Source: Photobacterium obscurum
GTDB taxonomy: Bacteria > Pseudomonadota > Gammaproteobacteria > Enterobacterales > Vibrionaceae
Direction: 5' to 3'
DNA length: 64,000 nucleotides
NCBI RefSeq assembly: GCF_026191635.1
Contig: NZ_JAKRRW010000003.1
Location: forward strand, 186,001-250,000
Part shown: positions 18,433 through 28,410 of the stretch, piece after piece
Layout of the letters: every line of letters begins with the position of its first letter
Position numbering within the stretch: the stretch's first letter is position 1
Notes under the pieces: model-generated
What the model saw: only the letters and a program-made list of their open reading frames with translations
Databases searched by the model: none
What the model was told of the DNA's origin: nothing
Translations under genes and position numbers: made by a program

Positions 18433-20181
18433 GTGTCGGAACAATCTTCAAACAACGAATTAGCCGTTGCAGGTAATGCCCCGACTCCGGTTGTCACTGA
18501 CAGTGAGCTGGAACTGCAGAATCCTGATACAGAAGAGAAGAATGCCTCTCGTGTCGATAGCATGCTGGGTAACCTCGATCTCCTGCGCCAGGTTATTCTG
18601 GTGCTGTCTGTTGCTATTTGTGTGGCATTAATCGTCCTTGTGGTCGCCTGGATCAAAGAGCCAGAGATGCGACCGCTGGGTTCCTATCCGACCGAAGAAC
18701 TGATCCCAATTCTTGATCATTTCGATCAGAAAAAAATTGAGTACCAGCTGGACGGCAATACGATCCGCGTTGCTGCAGATAATTTCGCGTCTATCAAGCT
18801 TGAGATGAGCCGCGCAGGATTGAATAACGTCGTTGCCGAAGGCGATGAGATTTTGCTGCAGGATATGGGCTTTGGTGTTTCCCAGCGTCTTGAGCGCGAG
18901 CGTCTGAAGTTGAGCCGTGAACGTCAGCTTGCCCGGGCTATTGAGCAAATCCGGCAGGTTCGTAAGGCCCAGGTGCTACTGGCTATGCCTAAGCAGAGCG
19001 TTTTTGTCCGTCATAACCAGGAAGCATCAGCGACAGTATTCTTAACCTTAGGAAGCAGCGGCAACCTTGGGCAGCAGGAAGTGGATTCGATTGTCGATAT
19101 GGTCGCCACCGCGGTGCCGGGGCTTCGCCCGACCCGAGTTACCGTGACCGATCAGCATGGCCGCCTGTTGAGCTCAGGTACGGAAGATCCGAGTGCAACC
19201 GCACAGCGCAAAGAATATGAGCTAGAGCGAAAACAAGAACAGGCGCTGCGAGAGAAAATCGATGCCATTCTGATCCCGGTACTGGGCCTGGGTAATTATA
19301 CTTCACAGGTTGATGTCTCAATGGACTTCAGCGCCGTTGAGGAGACCCACAAACAATATGATCCGGCGACGCCTTCGACTCGGAGTGAATATACGCTGGA
19401 AGATTACAACAATGGCAATGTGGTTGCCGGTATCCCGGGAGCGCTAAGTAACCAGCCGCCGGCGGATGCCTCTATACCACAAGACATTGCCGATATGCAG
19501 TCGGGCAAAGGTTCAAGTAACGGTTCGGTGCACCGCGAGTCAACCCGCAACTTTGAGCTGGATACCACGATTAGGCATAAGCGTGCCCAAACTGGCATTG
19601 TTAGCCGTCAGACGGTATCGGTCGCAATTGATTACAAGCAGGTCGTGAACCCTGAAACAGGTGAAATTACCCGTGTTCCGGTGAGCGAGGCCGAACTGGC
19701 CAAGATCAGCCGACTGCTGAAAGGTGGGGTGGGTTTCGCTGCCGGCCGTGGCGATCTGCTGGAAGTTATTTCTGTACCGTTTGCTCTGCCAGAAGAAGAG
19801 TTGGTCGCGGATTTGCCAATTTGGGAACACCCGAACTTCAATACGTGGGTACGTTGGCTGGCTGCGGCACTGGTTATTATTGTGGTGGTGGTGGTACTCG
19901 TCCGCCCTGCGATGCGCAAACTACTGTACCCGAACCAAGCTGCCGACGGCACGCCATTGGATGAGAATGGTCTACCGGTCGTTACTGGTGGCGAAGACGG
20001 TATTGATTTGATTGGTGCTGAGCTGGATGGGGTCGATACCCTTGAGCTGAGCAGCAGTAGTTTAGATTTGCCAAATCTACATAAAGATGAAGACTTGCTG
20101 AAAGCCGTCAGGGCATTGGTAGCTAATGAACCAGATCTGGCTGCGCAAGTTGTGAAAAGTTGGGTGAATGAAGATGGCTAA
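18433..20181 (+). CDS. fliF: FliF, MS-ring protein
   Basis: FliF is the inner-membrane MS ring on which the motor is assembled. The GTG start follows AGGA. The 582-residue protein has a first transmembrane helix near residues 53-73, periplasmic ring-building modules, a second helix near residues 475-495 (WLAAALVIIVVVVVLV), and a C-terminal cytoplasmic tail that binds FliG (LVANEPDLAAQVVKSWVNED). The N terminus is somewhat longer than in enteric FliF, as in other Vibrio proteins. It overlaps the beginning of fliG. Confidence 0.97.
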   Translation: MSEQSSNNELAVAGNAPTPVVTDSELELQNPDTEEKNASRVDSMLGNLDLLRQVILVLSVAICVALIVLVVAWIKEPEMRPLGSYPTEELIPILDHFDQKKIEYQLDGNTIRVAADNFASIKLEMSRAGLNNVVAEGDEILLQDMGFGVSQRLERERLKLSRERQLARAIEQIRQVRKAQVLLAMPKQSVFVRHNQEASATVFLTLGSSGNLGQQEVDSIVDMVATAVPGLRPTRVTVTDQHGRLLSSGTEDPSATAQRKEYELERKQEQALREKIDAILIPVLGLGNYTSQVDVSMDFSAVEETHKQYDPATPSTRSEYTLEDYNNGNVVAGIPGALSNQPPADASIPQDIADMQSGKGSSNGSVHRESTRNFELDTTIRHKRAQTGIVSRQTVSVAIDYKQVVNPETGEITRVPVSEAELAKISRLLKGGVGFAAGRGDLLEVISVPFALPEEELVADLPIWEHPNFNTWVRWLAAALVIIVVVVVLVRPAMRKLLYPNQAADGTPLDENGLPVVTGGEDGIDLIGAELDGVDTLELSSSSLDLPNLHKDEDLLKAVRALVANEPDLAAQVVKSWVNEDG

Positions 20182-21217
20182 TGAAGTCGCAACCACAGAA
20201 GATAAAAAATTTGATGTCACGACTTTAACCGGCGCGGATAAAGCCGCGATCCTGTTGCTTAGCCTGAGTGAGCAAGATGCCGCGAGCATTATCCGTCACC
20301 TTGAGCCGAAGCAGGTTCAGCGAGTCGGTGGCGTGATGGCCTCGATGGCGGACTTAAGTCAAGACAAGGTGTCTGCTGTTCACCGTCATTTCTTGGAAGA
20401 TATTCAGAAATACACCAGCATTGGTATGGGCAGCGAAGATTTTGTCCGTAATACGCTGGTGGCGGCGTTGGGTGAAGACAAGGCCAACAACCTGGTTGAT
20501 CAGATCCTGATGGGCAGTGGCTCCCGTGGCCTAGATTCGTTGAAATGGATGGATCCCCGTCAGGTGGCCAGTATTATTCTTAACGAGCACCCGCAGATCC
20601 AAACGATTGTACTTTCCTATCTTGAGCCCGAGCAGTCAGCAGAAATCCTGGCGCAGTTCCCGGAGCGAGTACGTCTTGATCTGATGATGCGTATCGCCAA
20701 CCTGGAAGAAGTCCAGCCAGCGGCACTGCATGAGCTTAATGACATCATGGAGAAACAGTTTGCTGGCCAGGCTGGTGCCCAGGCGGCGAAGATTGGTGGT
20801 ACTAAAGCTGCGGCTGAAATCATGAACTACCTCGACAATAACGTTGAAGGTCTGTTGATGGATCAGATCCGCGAGAACGATGAAGACATGGCTACTCAGA
20901 TTGAAGATCTGATGTTTGTGTTCGACAACTTGGCAGAAGTGGACGATCGCGGTATCCAGACCTTGCTGCGTGATGTGCCACAAGAGCAGCTGCAAAAAGC
21001 CCTCAAGGGTGCTGATGATATGCTGCGTGATAAGATCCTGCGTAACATGTCGAAACGTGCTGCCGAAATGCTCCAGGATGATCTTGAGGCGATGGGGCCA
21101 ATTCGGGTTGCCGATGTGGAAGCGGCACAGAAAGAAATTCTGTCGATTGCCCGTCGTCTGTCAGATGCCGGTGAGCTAATGCTAACGGGGGGAGGTGGTG
21201 CGGATGAATTCCTATAA
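20174..21217 (+). CDS. fliG: FliG, flagellar motor switch and torque protein
   Basis: FliG forms the upper C ring and interacts with the stator. Two ATG codons are in frame, at 20168 and 20174; the second is better spaced from GGGTG at 20162 and gives MANEVATTEDKK, 347 residues. The N-terminal domain binds FliF, the middle domain contains the EHPQ motif (about residue 137) for FliM, and the C-terminal domain carries the charged torque helix (KILRNMSKRAAEMLQDDLE). It overlaps the fliF 3' end, so translation is probably coupled. Confidence 0.97.
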   Translation: MANEVATTEDKKFDVTTLTGADKAAILLLSLSEQDAASIIRHLEPKQVQRVGGVMASMADLSQDKVSAVHRHFLEDIQKYTSIGMGSEDFVRNTLVAALGEDKANNLVDQILMGSGSRGLDSLKWMDPRQVASIILNEHPQIQTIVLSYLEPEQSAEILAQFPERVRLDLMMRIANLEEVQPAALHELNDIMEKQFAGQAGAQAAKIGGTKAAAEIMNYLDNNVEGLLMDQIRENDEDMATQIEDLMFVFDNLAEVDDRGIQTLLRDVPQEQLQKALKGADDMLRDKILRNMSKRAAEMLQDDLEAMGPIRVADVEAAQKEILSIARRLSDAGELMLTGGGGADEFL

Positions 21218-21261
21218 CCCTCAGTTTGCCTGTGGCTCTCTTAGCACGATAAGGGCTCGTT

Positions 21262-22065
21262 ATGTCCATTGAACGTCGTCGAGGCTTTTTACGGGTTGCT
21301 GAACATCAGGCACAGGAGCTTGAGCGTTGGGCCTACCCGGAGTACGCCAATGAACATGATGCGCCGGTAGACAATGCCATCAACTATGATCCGCAATGGC
21401 AGCCTGAGCTTCTCGAAGAAGAGGAAGAGCAGGGGCCGCCGCCATTAACGGCAGCTGATCTGGAAGATATCCGCCACTCGGCCTATGAAGAGGGGCTGGC
21501 TGAAGGTCGTGCGGCCGGGCACGCTGAAGGCTTTGAGGCCGGCAAGGCCGAAGGGCTGGAAACCGGACAGCAGGAAGGCCTGCAGCAGGGACTCGAGCAG
21601 GGCCTTGAACAGGGCCAGGCGCAGATCTGCGAGCATGTCGGGCATTTGACCCAACTGATTGAAAAGCTGGCAACGCCGTTGCAACAGGTCGACAGTGAAG
21701 TTGAAAGCCAGGTGGTTAATCTGGTGACCAGCTTAACGCGTGAGTTGATCCGGGTTGAGGTACAGACCAACCCGCAGTTTATCCTCAATACCATCCGAGA
21801 AGTGGTTGGCGCATTACCGATAGCAGGCCGTCAAACCCAGCTAAGTTTGCATCCCGATGATCTGGCTTTGGTCAAAGAGGCGTATGGTGAAGAAAACCTG
21901 GCCGAACGCCAGTGGACACTTCAGGCCGAGCCGGCACTGAACCGGGGCGACTTGCAGGTGCAGTCCGGCGATTCAAGCGTTGACTACTTTGTCGAGGATC
22001 GTATCCGCAATCTACTGCAACAATTCAACGGTGCCAATAGCCAGCAGAATATCGGAGGCCAGTAA
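21262..22065 (+). CDS. fliH: FliH, regulator of the flagellar export ATPase
   Basis: FliH is the peripheral stalk protein that controls FliI. The 267-residue protein has a disordered acidic N terminus, then a run of GxxxG-type repeats between residues about 85 and 115 (alternating AEG, GLE and GQ units, rich in E and Q) that is the hallmark of FliH, and a C-terminal domain related to ATPase delta subunits. Its last base is also the first base of the fliI ATG. The glycine repeats are helix-packing elements rather than assembly artefacts. Confidence 0.94.
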   Translation: MSIERRRGFLRVAEHQAQELERWAYPEYANEHDAPVDNAINYDPQWQPELLEEEEEQGPPPLTAADLEDIRHSAYEEGLAEGRAAGHAEGFEAGKAEGLETGQQEGLQQGLEQGLEQGQAQICEHVGHLTQLIEKLATPLQQVDSEVESQVVNLVTSLTRELIRVEVQTNPQFILNTIREVVGALPIAGRQTQLSLHPDDLALVKEAYGEENLAERQWTLQAEPALNRGDLQVQSGDSSVDYFVEDRIRNLLQQFNGANSQQNIGGQ

Positions 22066-23387
22066 TGTCTTCGTCGTTGGCTGAGCGCCTATCACGCTAT
22101 CAAACCCAGAATACGGCCTGCCGTCCGGTCGCATCAGGCCGCCTGGTTCGAGTGGTTGGCCTGACTCTTGAAGCGGTCGGCTGCAGGGCTCCGGTCGGCA
22201 GTTTGTGCCGGGTCGAAACCCTTAATGGCGACATGGAAGCAGAAGTGGTGGGTTTTTCCGGCGATACCTTGTTTCTGATGCCCAGCGAGCAACTGGCCGG
22301 TATTATGCCGGGTGCCAAGGTAACACCTCTCCTTCATGATAGCGGACTTCCCGTCGGCCCTGAATTGCTGGGCCGGGTCATTGACGGGGTCGGTAACCCG
22401 TTAGACGGGCTTGGCGAGATTTATACCGCCAATCGTGCCTCATTCAATGCCGAGCCTATTAACCCCTTGGCGCGTAAACCGATCAAGGAGCCGCTGGATG
22501 TCGGCTTGAAGGCAATCAATGGCTTGCTGAGTGTGGGCAAAGGCCAGCGGATCGGGCTATTTGCCGGCTCCGGTGTCGGTAAGTCGGTGACGCTGGGGAT
22601 GATGACTCGCGGAACGACGGCCCAAGTTGTCGTTGTTGGCCTGATTGGTGAGCGAGGCCGCGAAGTTAAAGAATTTATTGATGAAATCCTCGGGGCTGAG
22701 GGACGCCAGCGTTCAGTTGTGGTTGCAGCGCCCGCGGATGCCTCGCCGTTGATGCGTTTGAAAGGATGTCAGACCGCCCTGACTATCGCGGAATATTTCC
22801 GTGATCAGGGGCTGGATGTACTGCTATTAATGGACTCTCTGACCCGTTTTGCCCAGGCGCAACGTGAGATTGCGTTGTCCGTCGGTGAGCCACCTGCCAC
22901 CAAAGGTTATCCGCCATCAGTGTTTGCCAAGTTACCGGCGCTGGTAGAACGGGCAGGCAACGGCGGCGAGCATCAGGGATCGATTACGGCCTTCTTTACT
23001 GTATTGACGGAAGGGGATGACTTACAGGATCCGATTGCCGATGCCTCCCGAGCGATTTTGGATGGCCACATCGTACTGTCGCGTGAGATGGCCGATGCCG
23101 GCCACTATCCGGCAATCGACGTTGAACGCTCGGTCAGCCGTGTAATGCCTGCGATTGTCAGCGAAGAGCATATGCTGATGTCGAAGGCGGTTCGCCAGAT
23201 TTTGTCGATATGCCGTAAAAATCAGGATTTGGTTTCGATTGGTGCTTATAAGCCGGGTACTGACCCCAATATTGACCAGGCTTTCACGTTCAAGCCGAAG
23301 CTGGATGCCTATTTGCAGCAGAGCATGAAGGAGTCTGTGCCCTATGACATGTGCGTCAACATGCTGCGTTCTACGTTGGGTGGATAG
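22065..23387 (+). CDS. fliI: FliI, flagellar type III export ATPase
   Basis: FliI is the hexameric ATPase that unloads chaperone-substrate complexes. The 440-residue protein has an N-terminal beta domain, Walker [12 protein letters not shown] near residue 168, the F1-type motif [12 protein letters not shown], Walker [13 protein letters not shown] and the signature [14 protein letters not shown]. Length and motifs match FliI rather than F1 beta or a virulence-type ATPase. It is coupled to fliH by a one-base overlap and followed by fliJ after 50 bp. Confidence 0.98.
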   Translation: MSSSLAERLSRYQTQNTACRPVASGRLVRVVGLTLEAVGCRAPVGSLCRVETLNGDMEAEVVGFSGDTLFLMPSEQLAGIMPGAKVTPLLHDSGLPVGPELLGRVIDGVGNPLDGLGEIYTANRASFNAEPINPLARKPIKEPLDVGLKAINGLLSVGKGQRIGLFAGSGVGKSVTLGMMTRGTTAQVVVVGLIGERGREVKEFIDEILGAEGRQRSVVVAAPADASPLMRLKGCQTALTIAEYFRDQGLDVLLLMDSLTRFAQAQREIALSVGEPPATKGYPPSVFAKLPALVERAGNGGEHQGSITAFFTVLTEGDDLQDPIADASRAILDGHIVLSREMADAGHYPAIDVERSVSRVMPAIVSEEHMLMSKAVRQILSICRKNQDLVSIGAYKPGTDPNIDQAFTFKPKLDAYLQQSMKESVPYDMCVNMLRSTLGG

Positions 23388-23437
23388 CCAATAAGTACTG
23401 AAGTCGATTGGTACGATTAGAATAAACCGGAGCAACA

Positions 23438-23881
23438 ATGGCAGACAGTGCATTAGAGCTGATCCTAGAAAGAGCCAAAGATGATGAGCACAAGGCCTCG
23501 CTGGCGCTAAACAATGCTCGTATCGAACGGGAAAACTATTATGAACAGCTTAAGCAAATTGAACAGTACCGGTTGGATTACTGTAAGCAGCTTTCTGCTC
23601 GTGGTCAGCAAGGTCTTAGCGCCAGCTCCTATGGCCATTTACAGAAATTTTTAAGCCAACTGGATGAAACGTTGGTGAAGCAAAAAGAAGCCGGTACACA
23701 GTTTGAGCAGCAGGTAGAACAGTGCAGCGACTACTGGAATGAAGTCCGGAAGAAACGCCGCTCGATTGAGTGGTTACTGGAGAAGAAGCAGACTGAACGT
23801 CAGCAGCTACGTGATAAACAAGAACAAAAAATGATGGATGAATTTGCCACCTTGCAGTTTGCCCGTCGGATGAGTCGCTAG
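23438..23881 (+). CDS. fliJ: FliJ, export chaperone/central stalk
   Basis: FliJ is the coiled-coil central stalk of the export ATPase. The 147-residue protein is almost entirely helical and rich in E, K, Q and R with heptad patterns, as expected; it begins MADSALELILERAKDDEHKA. A ribosome binding site CCGGAGCAAC precedes it. Identity rests on position after fliI, length and coiled-coil composition. The 3' end is followed by a sigma-54-like site for fliK. Confidence 0.94.
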   Translation: MADSALELILERAKDDEHKASLALNNARIERENYYEQLKQIEQYRLDYCKQLSARGQQGLSASSYGHLQKFLSQLDETLVKQKEAGTQFEQQVEQCSDYWNEVRKKRRSIEWLLEKKQTERQQLRDKQEQKMMDEFATLQFARRMSR

Positions 23882-23914
23882 GGGCTTTGCACTTTTAGCC
23901 CATTGCTGTGTTGT

Positions 23915-23930
23915 TGGTGTGTTTCTTGCA
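23915..23930 (+). promoter_or_regulatory. Putative sigma-54 promoter of the fliK operon
   Basis: TGGTGTG-N4-TTGCA keeps GG and GC at the correct spacing and lies 40 bp before the chosen fliK ATG. If it is real, fliKLMNOPQR-flhB can be transcribed independently of fliEFGHIJ. Confidence 0.6.
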
Positions 23931-23969
23931 TTAACAACGGTAATTATTATTCCAGTACCAAGAGCCATT

Positions 23970-25982
23970 ATGTTTTCATCCAGCATACTGACAGCCGAAA
24001 CCCCACCGCCAGCTCACACCAAAGCTGGTAACGCAAAAGCCGCTCCAGATCGGCTTGCTGAAGGCAACTCTATTGAAAAAGAAGAATCGGGTTCTTTTGC
24101 GAAGGAGTTTCAGGCTGTTGTAAGCGATGAGCAAACAGGTAACAGCAAGCTATCGGCTTCGGAGCCTCAAGTTAAATCCGATAATGATGCTCAGCTAGCT
24201 GAAGGCACGACCGAAGGGAATGCAGAGGCGGAAGAACAAGGCTCTGTGTCTGAAAATATGCGTTCGGAAGAGCAGGTGTCCAAGCTGGCGGTATCGGAAG
24301 AAGAGTTAAGTAACTCTTTGATTAAAAATGCCAAAGGTGATGCAGAAACTGGCAGTAAACAGGCGATAAACCAGCAGGGTGCACAAATCTCGGCCAGCCA
24401 GGAAGAGGACGGTGACGCCGAGCTTGATTCGAAGAAAAAGCAGCAGATAATGAGCGACGGTGAAGAATTACTAAGCCGGCTCTCTGCATCGAATAAGCAA
24501 CTGGCGGCCGATACTGATGGAGAAAGTGTGCCAGAAGGCAAAAAGTTGCCGCCTGAGCAAGCAGCGCATCAATCTGGCCAATCCCAGGTACAGCAGCCTA
24601 CTGATGTTAAGATAAGCGTTAACGAAAACACTGAAGTTAGTACCAAGGTCGACACAAACGTCAGTGCAGATAAAACGAAAAACGGTAACCTTGTGGCTGG
24701 TGATGTCATTGCTCAGAACGCTGAAACTCTGACACAAGCCGGACATAAGGCGGGTATCCTGCCAGCAGCACAGGCTTCTGCTCCAGCGAGCACCTTGGAG
24801 GCTGTGGCGGCACAGCCTACCGGACTGAGCCAGGAGGAGCTGGCGAAAGTATTTGCTGTGCCAGAGGCTCAGCAGTTGAGTTCCGATGCGGAATTGGCTG
24901 ATGATCAAGAAGCCAGTAATACTGATGCTACCGTCATGGCTATGGCATTAGCTTCTGGGGGGGCAGCGCCAGTAACCAGTACCGAGGTTAAAGGCGCTCA
25001 GTCTGACCCATTGCCGTCTGATGCCTTGCAGCAGTCGGCAGGTTCTAAAAATGCACAGTTAGGCAAAGAGCTGCTAGGTAAAGAACAATTAGTTTCGGCG
25101 GAGTTGTCCTCGTCTGAGCTGCCAGATGGCAAAGGAAAGGGCGGCAACCTGTTTGCTCAAAGCGCGTTGGCAACAGCAACAGCTGCTGGTGTGGCAAGCA
25201 ATAGTTATGGACAGCCTCAGTCGTTGGCTACCGATGCCAACCCGGCCTTGGCTGCCGGTAGCGGAAATCCGGCCCTGTCTTCAGCGGCATCCACTGTAGC
25301 TCCGGGCATAGTGGCACCTAATGCCGGAACAGTAGAAGCTCAGATGGCGGGGGCTGTAGGTGTTGCAGCCGGTGCTGCCGGTTTGACGACAGCATTGAAG
25401 CGAGCTGCGACAGACAATGGAGCCGAAGCGAAGGGCTCAGAGGTGACTCACTCGCTATCAGGCCTGACAACCCAGCAGGGATTGACAGCTACGGCTCAAG
25501 CCCGTGCTGACGCGGCGTTGGCCCAAAGTCCAATGCAGTTGAGTAAGGAGCAGGCCGGAGAGCAAATTGCCGAGCGCATGCAGATGATGATGTCGAAGAA
25601 CCTTAAACATGTCGACATTCGATTGGATCCACCAGAGCTCGGTAAGTTACAGATTAAATTATCGCTGAACCAAGATCAGGCTTCGGTTCAGTTTACGGTC
25701 GGTAACCAGCAGACGCGTGACTTGGTTGAACAGGCCATGCCGCGACTGCGCGAGTTGCTTAACCAGCAAGGGCTACAACTTGCGCAAAGTTCGGTTCAAC
25801 AAGATAGTTCAAGGCAGCAGTTTGCCGGACAATCGAATCAGCAAAACCAAGGCCAGCAGGCTGATAGCGGCGGCCAGCAAAATAGGGGATCGTCCCAAGG
25901 CCAGGATGTTGGTGTAGGGGGCGGCGAACCTGTTGATATGTATGTGAGTCAGTCAACTGACCGCGTTGATTATTATGCATAA
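23970..25982 (+). CDS. fliK: FliK, hook-length control protein
   Basis: FliK is the secreted molecular ruler that, with FlhB, switches export from hook to filament proteins. The ATG at 23970 (after AAGAG) is preferred to an upstream GTG at 23919, which would overlap the sigma-54-like site. The 670-residue product has a long low-complexity, A/S/Q/E-rich ruler and a conserved C-terminal domain (about residues 530-625) with VDIRLDPPELGKLQI. It is longer than enteric FliK (about 400) but similar to other marine polar-flagellar proteins. A run of seven Gs at 24957-24963 lies in the ruler region. fliL follows. Confidence 0.93.
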   Translation: MFSSSILTAETPPPAHTKAGNAKAAPDRLAEGNSIEKEESGSFAKEFQAVVSDEQTGNSKLSASEPQVKSDNDAQLAEGTTEGNAEAEEQGSVSENMRSEEQVSKLAVSEEELSNSLIKNAKGDAETGSKQAINQQGAQISASQEEDGDAELDSKKKQQIMSDGEELLSRLSASNKQLAADTDGESVPEGKKLPPEQAAHQSGQSQVQQPTDVKISVNENTEVSTKVDTNVSADKTKNGNLVAGDVIAQNAETLTQAGHKAGILPAAQASAPASTLEAVAAQPTGLSQEELAKVFAVPEAQQLSSDAELADDQEASNTDATVMAMALASGGAAPVTSTEVKGAQSDPLPSDALQQSAGSKNAQLGKELLGKEQLVSAELSSSELPDGKGKGGNLFAQSALATATAAGVASNSYGQPQSLATDANPALAAGSGNPALSSAASTVAPGIVAPNAGTVEAQMAGAVGVAAGAAGLTTALKRAATDNGAEAKGSEVTHSLSGLTTQQGLTATAQARADAALAQSPMQLSKEQAGEQIAERMQMMMSKNLKHVDIRLDPPELGKLQIKLSLNQDQASVQFTVGNQQTRDLVEQAMPRLRELLNQQGLQLAQSSVQQDSSRQQFAGQSNQQNQGQQADSGGQQNRGSSQGQDVGVGGGEPVDMYVSQSTDRVDYYA

Positions 25983-26033
25983 GGCAACGATTTAATCATG
26001 GTTGCCAGATAAAGAGAAAGGATTGTAATTACG

Positions 26034-26525
26034 ATGGCTGAAGGCGCAGAGAAGACAGGCGGCAAGAAAAAACTGATTATTATCATTGTAGCCGTACTGG
26101 TGCTACTGCTCGGTGGTGGTGCTGGCGCATGGTTTATGCTGAGTGATGACGCTGCCGAAGCTGACGTTGCTCAGGCTGAAACGGCATCAAAACCGGTCAA
26201 AGTTGAGCAGGCTTATTATGTGATCCTGCCGCAGCCATTTATTTTTAATGTTACTGGCGACAAGCGCGATCGCCTGGTACAGGTGAAAGTGCAACTGATG
26301 GTACGTGGCGACAGTAACGAGTCAGCGGCCAACCAGCATATCCCATTAATCGAGAGTACACTGCTACAGACATTTGGCGCCGCGACAGTAGAACAGTTAC
26401 GGACTTCGAACGGTCGTGTAGACTTACGACAGCAGGCACTGTCAGCGGTTCAAGCTGCAATGATGAAGGTGTCCGGCAAACAAGTTGTCGAGCGTGTACT
26501 CTTTACTGGTTTTGTAATGCAATAG
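26034..26525 (+). CDS. fliL: FliL, stator-associated membrane protein
   Basis: FliL surrounds the stator units and supports torque. The 163-residue protein has a short basic cytoplasmic N terminus, one transmembrane helix near residues 14-34 (LIIIIVAVLVLLLGGG) and a periplasmic stomatin-like domain with YYVILPQPFIFNV. It starts at ATG 26034 after GAGAAAGGA. It lies between fliK and fliM as in most Gammaproteobacteria. Confidence 0.95.
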   Translation: MAEGAEKTGGKKKLIIIIVAVLVLLLGGGAGAWFMLSDDAAEADVAQAETASKPVKVEQAYYVILPQPFIFNVTGDKRDRLVQVKVQLMVRGDSNESAANQHIPLIESTLLQTFGAATVEQLRTSNGRVDLRQQALSAVQAAMMKVSGKQVVERVLFTGFVMQ

Positions 26526-26532
26526 GTTTAAT

Positions 26533-27582
26533 GTGAGTGACTTATTAACTCAAGACGAAATCGATGCCCTGTTACATGGTGTCGATGACGTAGAAGATGA
26601 TGAGGATTCCGGACAGTCCGACACGGGTGTCGTACAGTTCGACTTTTCGTCGCAAGACCGGATTGTGCGTGGGCGTATGCCCACGCTGGAGTTGATCAAT
26701 GAACGCTTTGCGCGGCATATGCGGATCAGCTTGTTTAACATGCTGCGCAAAACCGCCGAGGTATCGATTAACGGCGTACAGATGATCAAGTTCGGCGAGT
26801 ATCAAAATACGCTTTATGTGCCGACCAGCCTGAATATGGTGCGTTTCCGCCCATTAAAAGGTACGGCACTGATCACCATGGAAGCCCGCCTGGTCTTTAT
26901 TCTGGTTGAAAACTTCTTTGGTGGAGATGGACGCTTCCACGCCAAGATTGAAGGGCGGGAGTTTACGCCGACTGAGCGCCGGATTGTCCAGATGCTGCTG
27001 AAACTGGTGTTTGAAGATTATCGTGAAGCCTGGTCGCCGGTGATGGGCGTCGAGTTTGAGTATTTGGACTCAGAAGTGAACCCGACCATGGCCAATATTG
27101 TCAGCCCGACGGAAGTGATTGTTGTCAGTTCGTTCCATATCGAAGTTGATGGCGGCGGTGGCGACTTTCATGTCGTGATGCCGTACTCGATGGTAGAGCC
27201 AATCCGCGAACTGCTTGATGCCGGTGTCCAGAGTGACAAGATGGATACCGATGTACGCTGGAGTAAAGCCCTGCGCGACGAGATTATGGACGTACCGGTT
27301 AATATCAGAGCCAAGCTGATGGATGTTGATTTGTCGCTGCGTGATTTGATGGAACTGCGCCCCGGTGATGTGATCCCGATTGATATGCCGGAGGCTGCCA
27401 CGGTGTTTGTAGAAGATCTGCCAACCTATCGTGCAAAAATGGGTAAATCAGGCGACAATATTGCCCTTAAGGTGACCGAAAAACTCAAGCGGCCGGATAT
27501 GGTGAAAACCGATTTGGCTTTCCTTGACCGCGATGAATTAGGGTCGGCGTTACTCAATATCAACGACGACTCAGACGAATAA
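26533..27582 (+). CDS. fliM: FliM, motor switch protein that binds CheY
   Basis: FliM is the C-ring protein that receives CheY-phosphate. The start is GTG at 26533; an ATG two bases upstream is out of frame and closes at once. The N-terminal peptide LTQDEIDALLHG (residues 5-16) is the conserved CheY-binding motif. The middle domain has the GGDGRF motif near residue 133 that contacts FliG, and the C-terminal region is a SpoA domain. Length is 349 residues. A very similar peptide recurs three times in CheA at 38815-39204. Confidence 0.97.
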   Translation: MSDLLTQDEIDALLHGVDDVEDDEDSGQSDTGVVQFDFSSQDRIVRGRMPTLELINERFARHMRISLFNMLRKTAEVSINGVQMIKFGEYQNTLYVPTSLNMVRFRPLKGTALITMEARLVFILVENFFGGDGRFHAKIEGREFTPTERRIVQMLLKLVFEDYREAWSPVMGVEFEYLDSEVNPTMANIVSPTEVIVVSSFHIEVDGGGGDFHVVMPYSMVEPIRELLDAGVQSDKMDTDVRWSKALRDEIMDVPVNIRAKLMDVDLSLRDLMELRPGDVIPIDMPEAATVFVEDLPTYRAKMGKSGDNIALKVTEKLKRPDMVKTDLAFLDRDELGSALLNINDDSDE

Positions 27583-27598
27583 TTAACAGGTGTAAGTT

Positions 27599-27991
27599 AT
27601 GTCTCAGAATGATCAACAAATTGCCGATGATTGGGCTGCTGCACTTGCAGAACAAGCGATTGAAGAAAGTGCTCAGCCAGCGCCGCTGGAAGAGCTGACC
27701 GATGAAAGCGCGCCGATTAGCGAGGATGAGCGCCGCAAACTGGATACCATCATGGATATCCCGGTTACCATTTCGATGGAAGTCGGGCGCACGCAAATTA
27801 GTATCCGTAACCTTTTGCAGCTAAACCAAGGGTCGGTGGTCGAGCTAGACCGCGTCGCCGGTGAATCTCTGGATGTGATGGTCAACGGTACCTTGATTGC
27901 CCATGGCGAAGTGGTTGTGGTCAATGACAAGTTTGGTATCCGCCTGACTGATGTGATCAGCCAGACTGAACGTATCAAGAAGCTGCGCTAA
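27599..27991 (+). CDS. fliN: FliN, motor switch protein
   Basis: FliN completes the C ring and also docks FliH during export. The 130-residue protein has a variable acidic N terminus (DDWAAALAEQ near residue 9) and a C-terminal SpoA domain (about residues 50-130; IPVTISMEVGRTQISIRNLL, then LDVMVNGTLIAHGEVVVV). It lies 16 bp after fliM with AACAGGTG as the ribosome binding site. Confidence 0.97.
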   Translation: MSQNDQQIADDWAAALAEQAIEESAQPAPLEELTDESAPISEDERRKLDTIMDIPVTISMEVGRTQISIRNLLQLNQGSVVELDRVAGESLDVMVNGTLIAHGEVVVVNDKFGIRLTDVISQTERIKKLR

Positions 27992-27999
27992 GGTTGAGC

Positions 28000-28410
28000 A
28001 TGAAGTTTTCCCTGGCTAACACTTTGATTGGCACTCTGATACTGGCAACAGTCAGTATGCCGACATTTGCTGCCCCGGCAGCCGATATGAATATCGCCAC
28101 CACACTAGCTGCATTGGTGCTGGTGGTCGTATTGATCCTCTTTTTGGCCTGGCTGCTAAAGCGGATGAAATTACCGGGTCTACAGGGCGGCGACTCGTCG
28201 ATGAAGATCCTCCGTCAATTACCCCTTGGACAAAAAGAACGGATAGTCCTGTTGCAGGTTGGTGAAGAGCAAATGCTGGTCGGAGTGACGCAGCAGAACA
28301 TCTCTTTGCTGAGCAAGTTGGAGCAGCCGTTGTCAATGGACGAGACGCAGGGTGGTGGTGAATTTGCCAGCCACCTGAGCAAGTTACTGAAAAAAGATGA
28401 TAAGAAATAG
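28000..28410 (+). CDS. fliO: FliO, export-gate assembly protein
   Basis: FliO helps FliP assemble into the export gate. The ATG at 28000 after AAGG is chosen rather than a TTG two codons earlier. The 136-residue protein has a probable signal sequence (residues 1-25), a transmembrane helix near residues 34-52 ([19 protein letters not shown]) and a small cytoplasmic domain with a conserved [20 protein letters not shown] (20 residues) motif. It overlaps fliP by 14 bases. Confidence 0.93.
   Translation: MKFSLANTLIGTLILATVSMPTFAAPAADMNIATTLAALVLVVVLILFLAWLLKRMKLPGLQGGDSSMKILRQLPLGQKERIVLLQVGEEQMLVGVTQQNISLLSKLEQPLSMDETQGGGEFASHLSKLLKKDDKK

Noticed and set aside
21510..21620. Repetitive G/E/Q codons in fliH as a possible expanded repeat
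   Set aside because: GxxxG repeats of this kind are a normal feature of FliH proteins.
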